From Limnoperna fortunei (Eukaryota > Mollusca > Bivalvia > Mytilida > Modiolidae), in contig OX104124.1 in the NCBI GenBank assembly GCA_944474755.1, positions 45,957,342 to 46,021,341 on the forward strand: a DNA stretch of 64,000 bases, written 5' to 3'. Under the pieces are notes generated by a model. That model had not been told where the DNA came from. It saw only the letters and a list, made by a program, of their open reading frames with translations, and made no database searches. Below, piece after piece: positions 45,901 to 56,302 of the stretch. The position numbers and the translations under genes were made by a program. Each line of letters starts with the position of its first letter. Positions within the stretch are counted from its first letter, which is position 1.

Positions 45901-48173
45901 AATAGTATTTAAGTTTTTTTTTCTCATTAAATAATATGACATGGTCTTTTTTGTGTGATAACTTGCTTAGAACTTTTAATAAGATATATGTGCATATCAA
46001 AGTCTTGTTAAACGTTAATATAGCAGTGTTTCATCTAAATTTAATTACTATATTTAGTTTACAAACGCTAATTCATTGCTGGAAAAAAGAAGTACAGAGA
46101 AGCAAATTGTGACTGGAATGGAAATTTAGAAATTGTCTGAAGAAAAATGTAGTCAATTGTAGTGACTACAATGCGCCTACTTAAAAAATCAAAAGTAGTC
46201 TTGCATGTAAGGAGCGTTGAAGTCTACAGACATTTAACTTAGTATTATTAGTGACCTAGCATTTCTGTATTATAACTTGAAATCTAACTAACGAAAGTGT
46301 TTTGCACTATCCGCACATATGGATATGGTGGGCAGCTTTTAGGGCTAGCATTCGGATGGATCGTTGTATAGTTCACAGACTGGAAAAAATAATAAGCATG
46401 GTTGTATATTTTGCCAAATGAAAGTGTAGTGGTCAAGCACATAGGCGCATACCTTATCATTGGCAATTGATGACAATTATATTTTAAGTCGTTCATTTTG
46501 CTAAGTTTAAAAAACAAAGTGTTTTATTTCTATAGCTTTTGTGAGGCAATACTGATTTTTCGACCGATCAGTATTGACTTGTAAATGAAATCGTTCATGG
46601 AAATCGCGCTTAAGGCACTAATGGATTTTCTTCCCTTTGACGTTCTCTACATCACTCGATTGTTTAATTTTTAAGATTTCAATACTAAATGACTTGTATA
46701 ATAAGACGATACTAACACTATATATTTTCTGTTTCTAGAGATTTCAGAGTACAACAACAGACCGTAAGTCTATCATCACATTAGCTTATGTCAAAAACGT
46801 ATATTGTAAAGCGTTAAATCAAACAATTAACCGTATCTACATGTAAAGCAATGCTTATGTCAGTGATCAGACTATAGCTTTTGCAAAATTGCATGACCGA
46901 TATTTAATATGGTACTTGTTTGTTTAATTGGATGTTTTCTAAACGTCCAGCAATCGCTATATCAGGAAAACAAGGGAGAAATGGATGGACCACGGACACA
47001 CAATATTTACTGCCGCTTAAAAAGTATGGCGTATAGGTCAAGGATGGATATTTATGACTCTCTACAAGAGGGGTCGTTATTGAGCAACAAACGTGAGACA
47101 TTTCACTCGCTATGGTCCGCGGCGTAAGCTTTCCGTATTATAACCAAACAACCCAGGATGGTCAACCCTATTCGCCACCTGTTGCGTAGCTCTGTGGGTC
47201 ACGCACTGGAATCCCTTTCAGCATGGTCCCAGCTGATAAGATTAAATAAGTTTACTAATGTTTGAAACGAGTGATGTAGACTGCAAGATATTAGGTTGCT
47301 CGCTAGGAGTTTTCATTGTTCCAGTTAAACCGTGAAGATTGAAAATTCATTTTACAAATATTTAAATATCTATACTAACTGATCAACTCTAATTTCGAAA
47401 GCACAAAAGCCGTTTAAATTTAGGTAAATTGGTCTAGAAGTGAACACCCATAAAATAATTGCTTGTCATGAATTATGCAGACGATAATTTTTTATGCACA
47501 AAGCAAGCATTAATAAAAATGTAATGCTCTAAACTCTGACTCAATTAAAATTGGCATTGTTTTTGTCGATTGTCAAAAGAGAGGTTTCTCTATCGAAAAT
47601 TCAGCTTTTTAAGAATGAAACTTATTGAAAAGCAAGAAAGCAAGAAAAAATCCAAGCCAATAACGTAATGAAAAGTGAGTTGCCCAAATTAAATAAAAAA
47701 CACCAAGGTACTCCAGACGAAAAAGCAGTGACTGCCTCTTTTCAAACACCCATTTGTTTACGTATTATCGTCATCATCATCAATAACATGAATTAGATAA
47801 ACAAAGTCATTATTTTGTTCGTTGCTTTTGAAATTACAGTTAGCATGCTAAACATAAATGAAACACAGGCAAAACCATTGCAAAGGTAATGAGTTCAAAG
47901 ACATTTACTTACGTATGCCTTGTTCTTATTGTAAATTACAACTCAATTCACACTTCTTTTAAACAGAATACATGAAATGAAATTAATTATAGGGAAGAAT
48001 GCTATGAAGACCTGGAAAAGAAACGGATATCAACAACTCCTGACAATGAATCTTTTGACAGATTAAAAAATGCTTCAAGTGGAACATATGACAATCTCAC
48101 GGAAAACGCTTACGAAAATTTACAGCTAGAAAGCATAGAAGCTAGAGTGTCAAATATTTATCAAAATAGTTAG
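32353..48173 (+). CDS. SRCR-thrombospondin type 1 transmembrane receptor gene (about 16 exons)
   Basis: The predicted product has two group A SRCR domains, eight TSP1 repeats, one transmembrane helix and a ~70-residue cytoplasmic tail. Exon borders follow from AG/GT sites, and every ectodomain junction is phase 1, so modules can be duplicated or skipped without frameshift. SRCR proteins are scavenger or pattern-recognition receptors, and TSP1 repeats bind glycans and matrix; a surface recognition or adhesion receptor is the natural inference. The tail carries YEDL, YDNL, YENL and YxN motifs. The coding exons from 32637 total 2351 nt. No signal peptide is found in the visible 5' end, so a first exon is missing from this model. 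TSP1 exon 7 has an in-frame TAG. Confidence 0.8.
32637..32775 (+). CDS. Exon: SRCR domain 1, first half
   Basis: Acceptor TAAATAG|GA, donor TATAG|GTAATC. It encodes [20 protein letters not shown], then [20 protein letters not shown] and KQLGY. Phase 1 in, phase 2 out. The two-exon structure and absence of extra cysteines mark group A. Confidence 0.9.
33880..34050 (-). repeat. tRNA-derived SINE, minus strand, in SRCR 1 intron
   Basis: On the minus strand it has GAGGCCGAGTGGTCAAGG (box A region), GGTTGAGTTCAAGTCTTACT (box B region), then a TTAATCAATAAG body. A class II Ser/Leu-like head, as at 51.7 kb. Confidence 0.65.
34241..34422 (+). CDS. Exon: SRCR domain 1, second half
   Basis: Acceptor GAACGCAG|CA, donor AACAG|GTAGTT. 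It encodes [20 protein letters not shown], then [30 protein letters not shown]. With the first half the domain has six cysteines, the group A pattern. Confidence 0.9.
35056..35222. mobile_element. MITE-like element with 14-bp terminal inverted repeats
   Basis: TTTTCTCATCCGAG (35056-35069) is the exact reverse complement of CTCGGATGAGAAAA (35209-35222). The 167-bp unit has no coding capacity, and an internal palindrome AGAAATATC..GATATTTCT follows the left end. No clear target duplication is visible. Confidence 0.45.
35541..35700 (-). repeat. SINE copy A of an inverted pair
   Basis: It shares ATAAGTGTCTAATGAATTAA and a box-B-like GGGAATCGAACTC with copy B, in opposite orientation. Box A is not recognisable. 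Confidence 0.6.
35820..36002 (+). repeat. SINE copy B of an inverted pair
   Basis: A plus-strand tRNA-like head, TCTGGTCTAGAGGTTACACC (box A region) and ACAAGTTCGATTCACGAGG (box B region), followed by TTAATTCATTAGACACTTAT, the inverse of the start of copy A. Confidence 0.65.
36005..36535 (-). repeat. tRNA-like composite repeat with (TA)n, copies 1 (partial) and 2
   Basis: The left part (36005-36179) has a GATTTCTGAAGCATCAGAAAT hairpin region and a partial body that stops at CTCAGCGGGA in (TA)n at 36179-36214. The body then restarts at ACGTCTACAAATTAAACCC and runs through a minus-strand tRNA-like block (36283-36370: box B GAGTTCGAATCCC, box A region GGATTTGGCCGAGG) and ~160 bp more. Confidence 0.65.
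36555..36870 (-). repeat. tRNA-like composite repeat, copy 3
   Basis: It repeats the order of the preceding unit, from ACAAACGTCTAAGTATTG through the tRNA-like block (36727-36822) to CGTAGACATAGACATAG, then enters a long (TA)n tract. Confidence 0.7.
36868..36940. repeat. (TA)n microsatellite
   Basis: About 36 uninterrupted TA units, ending 9 nt before an ATG whose frame is open into SRCR exon 2a. Confidence 0.9.
37025..37163 (+). CDS. Exon: SRCR domain 2, first half
   Basis: Acceptor TTATCAG|GT, donor TATAG|GTTATA. It encodes [20 protein letters not shown], then [20 protein letters not shown] and RQIGY. Same length (139 nt) and phases as its counterpart in domain 1. Confidence 0.9.
37444..37619 (+). 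CDS. Exon: SRCR domain 2, second half
   Basis: Acceptor TTTTCAAG|CA, donor TAGAG|GTATTT. It encodes [20 protein letters not shown], then [29 protein letters not shown]. Completes the second six-cysteine SRCR domain. Confidence 0.9.
38434..38604 (+). CDS. Exon: TSP1 repeat 1 (subtype a)
   Basis: Phase 1-1, 171 nt. [17 protein letters not shown], then [17 protein letters not shown]. It has a full WxxWxxW motif (C-mannosylation type), but CSLLCGG lacks the Ser/Thr of the O-fucose site. Shares GGNCC with repeat 5. Confidence 0.92.
39086..39256 (+). CDS. Exon: TSP1 repeat 2
   Basis: Phase 1-1, 171 nt. [17 protein letters not shown], then [17 protein letters not shown] and CNTDPCP. The third Trp is Leu. 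CSTSCGGG fits the O-fucosylation consensus, and NCT offers an N-glycosylation site. Confidence 0.92.
40287..40457 (+). CDS. Exon: TSP1 repeat 3 (subtype b)
   Basis: Phase 1-1, 171 nt. [17 protein letters not shown], then [19 protein letters not shown]. Closest to repeat 6. Confidence 0.92.
40696..40866 (+). CDS. Exon: TSP1 repeat 4 (subtype c)
   Basis: Phase 1-1, 171 nt. [17 protein letters not shown], then [16 protein letters not shown] and CKTDPCP. Closest to repeat 7 and to the downstream TSP1 array. Confidence 0.92.
41395..41565 (+). CDS. Exon: TSP1 repeat 5 (subtype a)
   Basis: Phase 1-1, 171 nt. Acceptor GAAATAG|TT, donor CCCGG|GTAATA. It encodes [17 protein letters not shown], then [19 protein letters not shown] and ICNSNSCP. 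Confidence 0.92.
42431..42601 (+). CDS. Exon: TSP1 repeat 6 (subtype b)
   Basis: Phase 1-1, 171 nt. [17 protein letters not shown], then [19 protein letters not shown] and ICNPDHCP. Confidence 0.92.
42805..42975 (+). pseudogene. Exon: TSP1 repeat 7 (subtype c) with in-frame TAG
   Basis: Length, splice sites and phases are normal, but the first conserved Trp codon is TAG (42816-42818, after the AAC of NGN). The rest is well preserved ([15 protein letters not shown], then [12 protein letters not shown]), so the change looks recent. Because the exon is phase 1-1 and 171 nt, skipping it restores a full protein. Confidence 0.85.
44394..44564 (+). CDS. Exon: TSP1 repeat 8
   Basis: Phase 1-1, 171 nt. 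[17 protein letters not shown], then [17 protein letters not shown] and CSSLNCP. The usual CGGG is CGFE, and the O-fucose Ser/Thr is Asn. It is the membrane-proximal repeat. Confidence 0.92.
45757..45897 (+). CDS. Exon: juxtamembrane and transmembrane segment
   Basis: Acceptor ATTACAG|AC, donor AAAAG|GTAAAT, phase 1-1. It encodes [19 protein letters not shown], then the hydrophobic span [20 protein letters not shown] and a basic stop-transfer RCIYKGKKG. This makes the product a type I membrane protein. Confidence 0.88.
46739..46763 (+). CDS. Micro-exon: start of the cytoplasmic tail (25 nt)
   Basis: Acceptor GTTTCTAG|AG, donor GACC|GTAAGT. It encodes [12 protein letters not shown] fits a YxN adaptor motif. 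Phase 1 in and 2 out, and only this phase links the TM exon to the last exon in frame. Confidence 0.75.
47993..48173 (+). CDS. Last exon: cytoplasmic tail and stop
   Basis: Acceptor AATTATAG|GG. It encodes [16 protein letters not shown], then [16 protein letters not shown] and a C-terminus SNIYQNS before TAG at 48171-48173. The three YxxL motifs suit endocytosis or SH2-domain docking; YDNL and YENL are only 4 residues apart, too close for a standard ITAM. Confidence 0.85.
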
Positions 48174-48184
48174 ACTATAACACA

Positions 48185-48190
48185 AATAAA
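48185..48190 (+). terminator. Polyadenylation signal AATAAA
   Basis: AATAAA begins 12 nt after the stop codon of the SRCR-TSP1 gene, so the 3' UTR would be very short unless a later signal is used. Confidence 0.6.
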
Positions 48191-48290
48191 TTTATTTTTG
48201 GGTGAAAATAAGGTCAATGTCAATGTACGTGGAGAATTCAATTGATAAGAATGGAAACTATAAACTATATTTTTATGATGAAAACCACTG

Positions 48291-48600
48291 TGTCAATGCC
48301 TCTGACTGCGGACTGTCCCCGATGGTATAACATGTCCAGTAGTCATATCTCAAGGATATAGTTATTGTTTTAAATTTGCTGCCCTAGTTGTTCGAAAATG
48401 ACTTTAATCCTAACGTTTGATTTATTGTTAAGGTGTAAATGACCTTAGCCAGATTTGATATAACGCTTTGGGATTATTATCATGGAAACTCTGCAACATC
48501 ATAGTTATTTATCTTTTTAGATATTAACGGGGTATTGTGCCACTCATTAGTTTTGATTACACAAAACGAGCTTCTGGCGTAGTAAATTTTATAACCTTGT
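48291..48600 (+). repeat. Hammerhead-bearing element, copy 2 (ribozyme decayed)
   Basis: Aligned with 3161-3531 across CCTTAGCCAGATTTGATATA and neighbouring blocks. At the ribozyme the text is GCCACTCATTAGT..ACAAAACGAGCTTCTGGCG: CTGATGA has become CTCATTA, and stems II and III are broken, so no self-cleavage is expected. Confidence 0.65.
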
Positions 48601-49382
48601 TATTGTTATTTTATGTCATAAAAACAGAATATGCGATAATATGGTTTGTTTTTTCGTCGCGGGCTACAGTATTGCATATGTATTGTATAACCTCTAATGT
48701 ATTCAACTTTGTGTTGGAAAGCAACTATTCTTTCAGTTTAAGGCGTTCAGTACATTTACACAAAAATAGTTTCGCATTAATTTTTTTCTTTATACCTGCC
48801 ATATAGTTACAATTTCTAATAATTCAAAATAAAAATTATGCGTTTCAGAAGTTATTTCCGAGGGATTTGGTTCATGACTAGATTTTCACATTTTCTAATA
48901 GATTATAATAAAAAAATTTAAAAATAGTTATAAAAACACTGAAATAAACAGACATCTTAAACTCTTTCCGTTAAATTTTTTTTTGAAGTTTTGATATTAT
49001 GTTTAGCAATTTAGAAATCAATAGTGATGGAAATAAAGATAAATTTATGACTGAATTTGTGTCTATTGGAAAAAGTAACTGGTAAAAAGTACTAAAATTG
49101 TTTTTTCAGTAAAAAAAACCATTCCGTGTAAAAAAAAATATTTTCATTTGTTTTTAGTACCGAACTCGTTTATGCGAAAACTTTTAACTTCCCCAATAAC
49201 CCAAAAACTAATTGAAGTAATACTATAATTTTAAGACTTTCATTATTACTTCTGTATAGAAATCAAGAGGTATTGAAGAAAGAAATATTTTTCGATAATT
49301 GTAATATCTATTTTGAGATTTTTTCATAAAATTGCGGATGGTGTATGCTTCCCGAAGCAGGCAAAATTTGTTTTATTTGTTA

Positions 49383-49460
49383 GTTTGGAGAAACTGGAAA
49401 AATGATCTATTTGAAAATAATGTCCCTTGTCATGTGGGTATGGTCCTATGTAAGAATACT
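49383..49460 (+). pseudogene. TSP1 exon relic (subtype c)
   Basis: GAAACTGGAAAAATGATCTA, then ATGTCCCTTGTCATGTGGG and CCTATGTAAG align with TSP1 exon 4 (AACTGGGGAGAATGGTC, CATGTGG, CTATGTCGAGG). It has no acceptor or second half, and Cys/Trp codons are lost. Confidence 0.6.
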
Positions 49461-49464
49461 CCAA

Positions 49465-51190
49465 AAAATTGCTTTGTTTTAGTTGATATAAAATTTAGTA
49501 TTGCTTAAATCTATCGTATCACATGTATCTATAACACATTTAAGTATTATTCTTCAAAGCTTCTTGGAATACAAGACGCAATTCTTCTGCTGTTCCATAC
49601 ATTTTATATTATTTTACTTTTACTATTTCTGTCACAAAATGCAGTTAATTTCGCATCTATTTAAAAAAATGAATGTTTCCTTTTACTGTCAGTATTGTTA
49701 ATGAAAATTTGTTCACAGCAGGTTCGTATTTAAAGATACAATGTTTTTAATTACTTCAATGTCCGGTGATAAAACTGAAATAATTGTAAAAATTGATGTT
49801 AAAAACTGAATATAAAAATACATGTGAATTTGCATATAATGTATATATGTAGTAAATACTTTTATGAATGTACCATTGGATTAGACATTTTATGTGATTT
49901 TGTTTTTTGCAAGATTGATTTAGGAAATAATTGCATGATGTTTATTTTCTATCCCGAGTGGAAGATCGGACGAGTTTTCTCAGTACAGAATAAAAGTATC
50001 TATTTCCTCAGTAAAGCAACAACTTACATGTCGCAATAATACTAATATGATTTACAAATTTAGAAATACGTTTATTTGATTGGTAGAGATTATATACAGT
50101 ACAATGTTAACTCGCTCGATGGTTTATGCCGATTTTATTCTATTGAAACATGTTCGGAACTAAAGTGGTGTTAATACAGTTGTAGATACTTCTGGTATAT
50201 TATTATGAATCACTAGTTACAAGCGTATTAGTAGAATTCTCAGATAAAATAATCGACTTATGTCTGACGATTATATTATAATCTATAGGTACAAGGTATA
50301 CGGTCAGAAAATCACAATTTGCAAAATCTCAGGGTAAAACTATTACGATACTTGATAGTTACGTGCGACAGAATGAAAGCGTCAACTTGTAACATGTTGA
50401 CTTCAATATTACCAATGTATACAGCATCATACTACGGCAGTAAAGTTTTCTCAAATACAGTTCTCGAAGAAACAAAATTAATAGAATTTACTATGCCATA
50501 CTCGCGTTGCGTCTAATCAATCAAAGTTATGTTAATTAATTTCTTTTTGAAGTTGTCCAAAATATTGTTTCATAAGTTTTCGAATACGAGGACGCCTGCC
50601 ATACACACCAAATTAATGCATATACTGAAACGGTACCACTCCCTTATGTAAATCCGATAATCTACTCGTACCCATTTAAGAATCTATATTTATAAATGTG
50701 TACCTATGCACACGTTAAATATTTTACCGGAAAAGAATTAAACATATCTACTTAACATTGTATTAATTAAGCACGTTTATAACACATAAAGGGACAAAAA
50801 AAATTTATAATTTACAAGAGGTAAAATAGTTGTCACAACAATAAACAGCGCAATATATTGACACTAATTTGTTATCAAATTTTTCAATAAATGGATTTTT
50901 AAGCTTGTCAAAATCTAACCCTCTAAGCGATTAATAGACGCAAGGGATTCTATGGATTGAAATTTAAAGAAATTGTTTTATGGCTATTACATAAAAGTTC
51001 TTTTTTCTTACTATCTAACAAACACTATTTCTGCGGCATAAAAATATATAAGGGTTACAATTATTGAGAAATATATATACATGTACCTCTTTCAGAAATA
51101 TATTTTATAGTCTTTTATTTATATAATGGGGTGCATCGATGGACGAAATGTGAAGGTCTTTAGTAATTTGCTATTAATCGCATAAACCCA
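49465..51190. other. No recognised feature
   Basis: AT-rich DNA; open frames here lack domain character. Confidence 0.4.
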
Positions 51191-51194
51191 GGCA

Positions 51195-51390
51195 CTGTGT
51201 TTGCTCATAATTGCATGCATCATGTGCTCCAGTCCAACTTTAATTGAAAAGGAGCACCATATTTTCTACCAGGGTTAAGGTTTTTACTCAGTACATCGGC
51301 TTTAAAACAAAATAAAAACTGGGCGGCATGTAAAGCTGAATAAGTGTTGACAGTTGCATTTTACAACATGAAGACAAACAATCAATCACC
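51195..51390 (+). repeat. SINE copy, body and tail
   Basis: TTTAATTGAAAAGGAGCACC, then AAAACTGGGCGGCATGTAAA and a CAAACAATCAATCA end match the SINE family. Confidence 0.6.
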
Positions 51391-51704
51391 ATGATGCTAT
51401 TCTTCACGATTTATACATGCAAGTACAATTCACACAAGATTTCACAATACGAATTGAAATGTTTTTATACATACAGAACGTAAATCAGCTGTGTTGCACC
51501 CGAGGCAAAAAGTTGTGTCTCGTTGTTGTGTTTTCTTGCAAATGAACCGTTTATTGGAACAACAAATGGCGTCAATTTTTACTGTAAGCTGACAACAATA
51601 TTTTTTGTTTTAAATAAAAATTCATCTTTATCTCTTTAAACGACTGAAAATGAATAATCAAGTAGAGAAGCGTTCTGATAATAAATGTGTTCCCTATTTT
51701 GTAA

Positions 51705-51955
51705 ATCTCGGTGGCTAAGTGTTTAAAGTAGTTAGTTATCTACTATCGTCCACTTGGTCTATCAACACCAAGCTGGCGGGTTCGAGTCTTATTGTGAGCA
51801 GGGTGTGCTTGACTCCAATTTTAATTGACAAGGATCACCATTTTTTCTACAAAAGATTGTGGTTTTCCCAGGTATTCCGGTTGCCTCTCCCAATAAAAGA
51901 TGGACGCCACGAAATAGCTATAAAATAATAAAACTGACACCATAAAAACAACAAA
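51705..51955 (+). repeat. Most complete tRNA-derived SINE
   Basis: tRNA-like head: CTCGGTGGCTAAGTGTTTAA (box A region) and GGCGGGTTCGAGTCTTATTG (box B). Then the body TTTTAATTGACAAGGATCAC, and the tail GATGGACGCCACGAAATAGC ending in AAACAACAAACAA. The long variable-arm-like spacer suggests a Ser/Leu-type tRNA origin. Confidence 0.75.
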
Positions 51956-51959
51956 CAAT

Positions 51960-54900
51960 TTGAATATATTTATGTTAAGTGTCACTTAATATGAGAACAT
52001 ACAATCTGATAATCACAGTAAAGTGTCTTGTCATTAAGGAATGATGCAAGTGTTAGTTCTTAATTACTTAATATCCGTTTGAAGCTGATTTGTAATGGCA
52101 TTATTGCAGATTTGTCTTTTAAGTGTCATTATGGTTTGAAATCATGTACTATTTCATGAATGAAATGTATAATACATAGGTTTTAAAATAAAATTCAATT
52201 CGATCATATTGTATATTGATTGGAGATGTTTTATTAAATAGTCAAATTTCTGTTAAAACTTCCCTACCGACATAATTTAGTTTTTCATAAATGTATTTAA
52301 ACAATTTTGATTGGTCCTAGATACGGAAGATGTGTTCTGTTTAATTGATTTGCTGCTGACATTAAACTATGTTCTGCATTATTAAATCTGTCGTAAAAGT
52401 ATGATAAAATTTAATTTATGTGATATTTTTGACAGCTCATTGGATTTAACAGTTTGGCAAAAAGAATGGTAATACGATTGATGATAACTTTTTTATTTGT
52501 TTGATTCAGAAAAGATAATTGTAATCAATAGTTAAACGTAGTAAAATAGCTTTCAAAATAGGTTGAGCTATAATCATTTTAAGATATTAATTTATTTAGC
52601 TCGGGATAAAGAAAATATTTGTATTTCGGAATTATAAAATTAAAGGTATTTTCCATGCAGTTTTTTCTAAGTAAGATTACTTTATACGGCATACTTAATG
52701 TTTGATTTCGTAAAGTTTACAAAACGAAATATAACTTTGAATTTGATTTAACTATTTAATGGTTCAATTCATAATGTTAAACATCATGTGCATAGAAATT
52801 ATGCTACATTTAAACAATACCTTTCATTTTCATGTACATTCTAAACTGGAAAACATGTAATAAATTAAACACATCAACATAGAAAATACATGTAAATATG
52901 TTTTCTGTATTCTGTGCCGAGCTAAATTAACTTGTAATCAGTTAATAATAAATAAATTGCTTGCATGTGTTTATTTTATTTTCAATGTTATAAATTTTAA
53001 AAGTTCACGTTATAAATGAAAGTCATCTCTCGGATAAAACGAAAAAATGGCAATCATCAGTTTTTACAAATTACATTGCAAAATATGTGTAAAGTCGAAT
53101 ATGTGTAAAGTCTGACATAATATAACTACATGTCCTTTCAATTTTTTTGCAGTTGGAGCAAAACATTTAATTGGATAATTGTAGAGGTACTCAAAAAATA
53201 TTTATTCATCAGTTAGGACTTTTTTGGTATACTTGTGTAAATTGGAACGCCAAATTGCAATTGCTGTAATGAAAATGAGAGATTTACAACTTAGACCGGT
53301 CGGACAAAGCTGTTGTTAGCAATATTGATTAATTTCGACGTATATTATTATCAATACTGTGAAACTATTTAAGCATTCAGCAATCTGTCAGTAAGCTGAG
53401 GTTTTAAAATAAAAGTATTTACTTTCCTACCGTTTTGGGTATTTTGAAATTTTACTGTAAATATCCATCCAAATGCAAAATTTTGAACCCTAGGGCAAAG
53501 ACAAATCCGGATAACGACAAAGACACTGGACACCAAACATGTGTAGTATGTGTATATTCGGTTTTTTTTTATAAAGTCGTTCAATAATTTAATAATAAAT
53601 GCATGTAAATGAAACAAATTTCGTTTCACATTAAACATGTAATATAAATTATATGTATCCTTCCATTAACTGAAAAATATAAGCATAACTTAAAAGACGG
53701 ATTCAGAATTTTTCTGACGGAAGTTATCGGTCACAGTTTCTATTGCAATTATTTATATTTGAACGAACGTATTCGTCAGCAGCCAGTCATGTGTTATCAT
53801 TCCGTCAGTAATCAGTTATCAGTTAGTTGCTGACCTGTCGGAGCACCTGGGCACCCCCACTCTCACCCCGGTTTTTAAATGACTTTTCCGCTGGAAAAGT
53901 ATGTAGTATTGGGTATGGGGCAAATAATTTAGCCTTTTTTTAATGTTTACAGTGAGCATACTCTGTTTTTGAAATCTACAAAAGGGATCTTTATTGTATG
54001 AGGAGCACGGTGTGTGACCAGGCCTTTCGTACAAATGCATTGAAAAATATATATAATATATTGTAAGTAATAGAGATCAACTTAGTTCACGTCAATCACC
54101 CCTGCTTTAACCACGTGCACTGCTATTATGTGTGTGGATTGCATGGAATACGCGTTTCTTGAAGATTTTTATTTAACAAAACCAGAAACTCAAACTGTTT
54201 TTGTATAACAGGACAAGAAACTCAAGTTTGAGGTACAAATTTCATTGCCCTCAGTTAAAAAACAAAACAAAATACGTGTTAGAGCGTATATTAATTTGCT
54301 ACAAATATTTTTGTTCAGGTTTTGTTGCAGTCAAACTTTCCTTGATAATATTACTTAAAATTCCGTTGTGCAACTACATAATCATTTAGACTAAAATCCC
54401 TGATATATATTTGTTATACACGTCACAGCCAAGACGTTTCGGTTTATTGACGTTAGACATACGTAGAAATGGCGATTATAAATATTTCAGTACCATGTAT
54501 ACCCTTAGACTTAGCTTCAGATCACACTAGTGTGCTGCAAGTGTTAAAATTTCCATATCTACGTACATGAACGTAAATAAAGTATACTATACACGCACAT
54601 GGATTATTGATCAGTTATAAAGGTTATTTGCACATTATCACACAATGTAAAGATTAAAATTGACAATATATACTAAAAACATGGAACAAAAATGCTAAAT
54701 TTAAAGTATTTGCAATATAAATGTAACTTTTACTTTCAGGATAACTAGATATTTTATGGAAAAAATGTGTGGTTATATATTAACCTTTTCACAAGTTTAT
54801 TCTGAGGTTCAAAATTAAAAGTAATTATTTTATCTTTTAATATAATATCTTGAGTGTTTTTCTGCGGTAAATCTTCTTATGTTATTAAAATGAACAAAAA

Positions 54901-56250
54901 AGGATATTTAACGAGTCCGCAGCCACATAAAACAAACAGAAAGTTAAGAAAGATTCATTGGCAAAGTTTCATTTATATTAACGCACATTTATGTGATTTG
55001 CTTCTGACAAATTGTGTAGTTTATATTTATATTTCGATAACTGTTAATGAAAGGTATACCCGAGACTTAAGTAACAGCCATAAGTCGCATTGTTATTTGA
55101 CATTTGACAACTGAAAATTGTTGTTGAATTGAGTTGAATGATGAATCATTTTTAAATTTAATTTTACGCTAAAGTTTCAACATCAGATAATTGTCTTTGT
55201 TTTACTGCGTGAGCTGACAAAAAAGTCACGCGACAACTTGTTTAGCTGTAATTGATTGGACGATATTACAACCCGATTTTGCAATGTACTAAAAAGATGT
55301 TGCCAACTAAATGAATCTGACATTACAACTTTTCAATACATTTACTGGTAACGTTTCATGCAGATACAGAATAGATAAGCTATATTAAATTTATATTCGA
55401 CGAATATTAAAATACGCGTATAATTTGTGAAAAATGTGTAGTGGAAATATAAAGAGGAAAGAAAATTACAGTTAGAAGTAACAAGCCTGTCTATCTTCAA
55501 AACATTGTCAACGTAAAATAGTAGTTAAGAAATAGCTCACGGCTGCCCCAATTGTATTGGCTATTTAAGTATGGGTAGACCTTATATTCTGCCACGAGCA
55601 TTAGCATGTGGTAAAATATCATGATATAATGCCTACCCATTTTAATGCCATAAAAGACTGAGCGCACGGGAGTGTGATTTTTGAAATTGCTGTTACATAC
55701 ATATTTTATTCAATATTAAAATAGATGTTTGCAAAGCATTTCAATGATATCATATTAGAGTTCTATATAACTAATTAGCCTTTAAGACATAGTGAATATT
55801 TTTTTTATACCTCTTGTAAATTTTCTGAAAGATTTGATCTCTGTATACCTATAACTGGGTAACGGACTTAAGTTATTGATACAAAAACAAATGATAAAAT
55901 ATCGAAGTTAAACAATCAGCTAAACAATCTTCAGGACCGACACAATTTTGATTAAATTTTATGTTTCGCGTCAATTTTAATAATAATCTCTTTAAAGTTC
56001 ATATTTTATCTAACCCTTCGTGAAAATATTCACACAAACGTGAAGATTTCTTAACTTTTTCTTCCAAGTCAGTCGAATATAAATAAATATAACATTAAAT
56101 CTTTGTTGAATTAAACACTCATGTCATAATATTGACTGCGAAAAACCAGTTGTACTTAACACTTTACCGTCAGTATTCTTTAGAAGACGTTAATGCAATT
56201 TTGTCTATAATATTTATTATTATGAATGACATTCTGTTTCCCCAATATTA
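51960..56250. other. No recognised feature
   Basis: AT-rich DNA. I found no TSP1, SRCR or transmembrane exon that would give the downstream TSP1 array its own 5' end. Confidence 0.45.
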
Positions 56251-56273
56251 TACAAAGATCGCGATTTATATGA

Positions 56274-56302
56274 ATCTAATTGAGGGTTGTCGTGTTCTGG
56301 AT
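56274..56302 (+). pseudogene. TSP1 exon relic fused to intron-like sequence
   Basis: TCTAATTGAGGGTTGTCGTG matches the exon segment TCTAATGGAGGGTTGTCGTG of the array. It then jumps into text resembling the intron after exon B (ATTATACGATATATT), so an internal deletion removed the rest. Confidence 0.6.

Noticed and set aside
48537..48806. 89-residue plus-strand frame after the receptor gene
   Set aside because: It begins inside the decayed hammerhead element and has no domain character.
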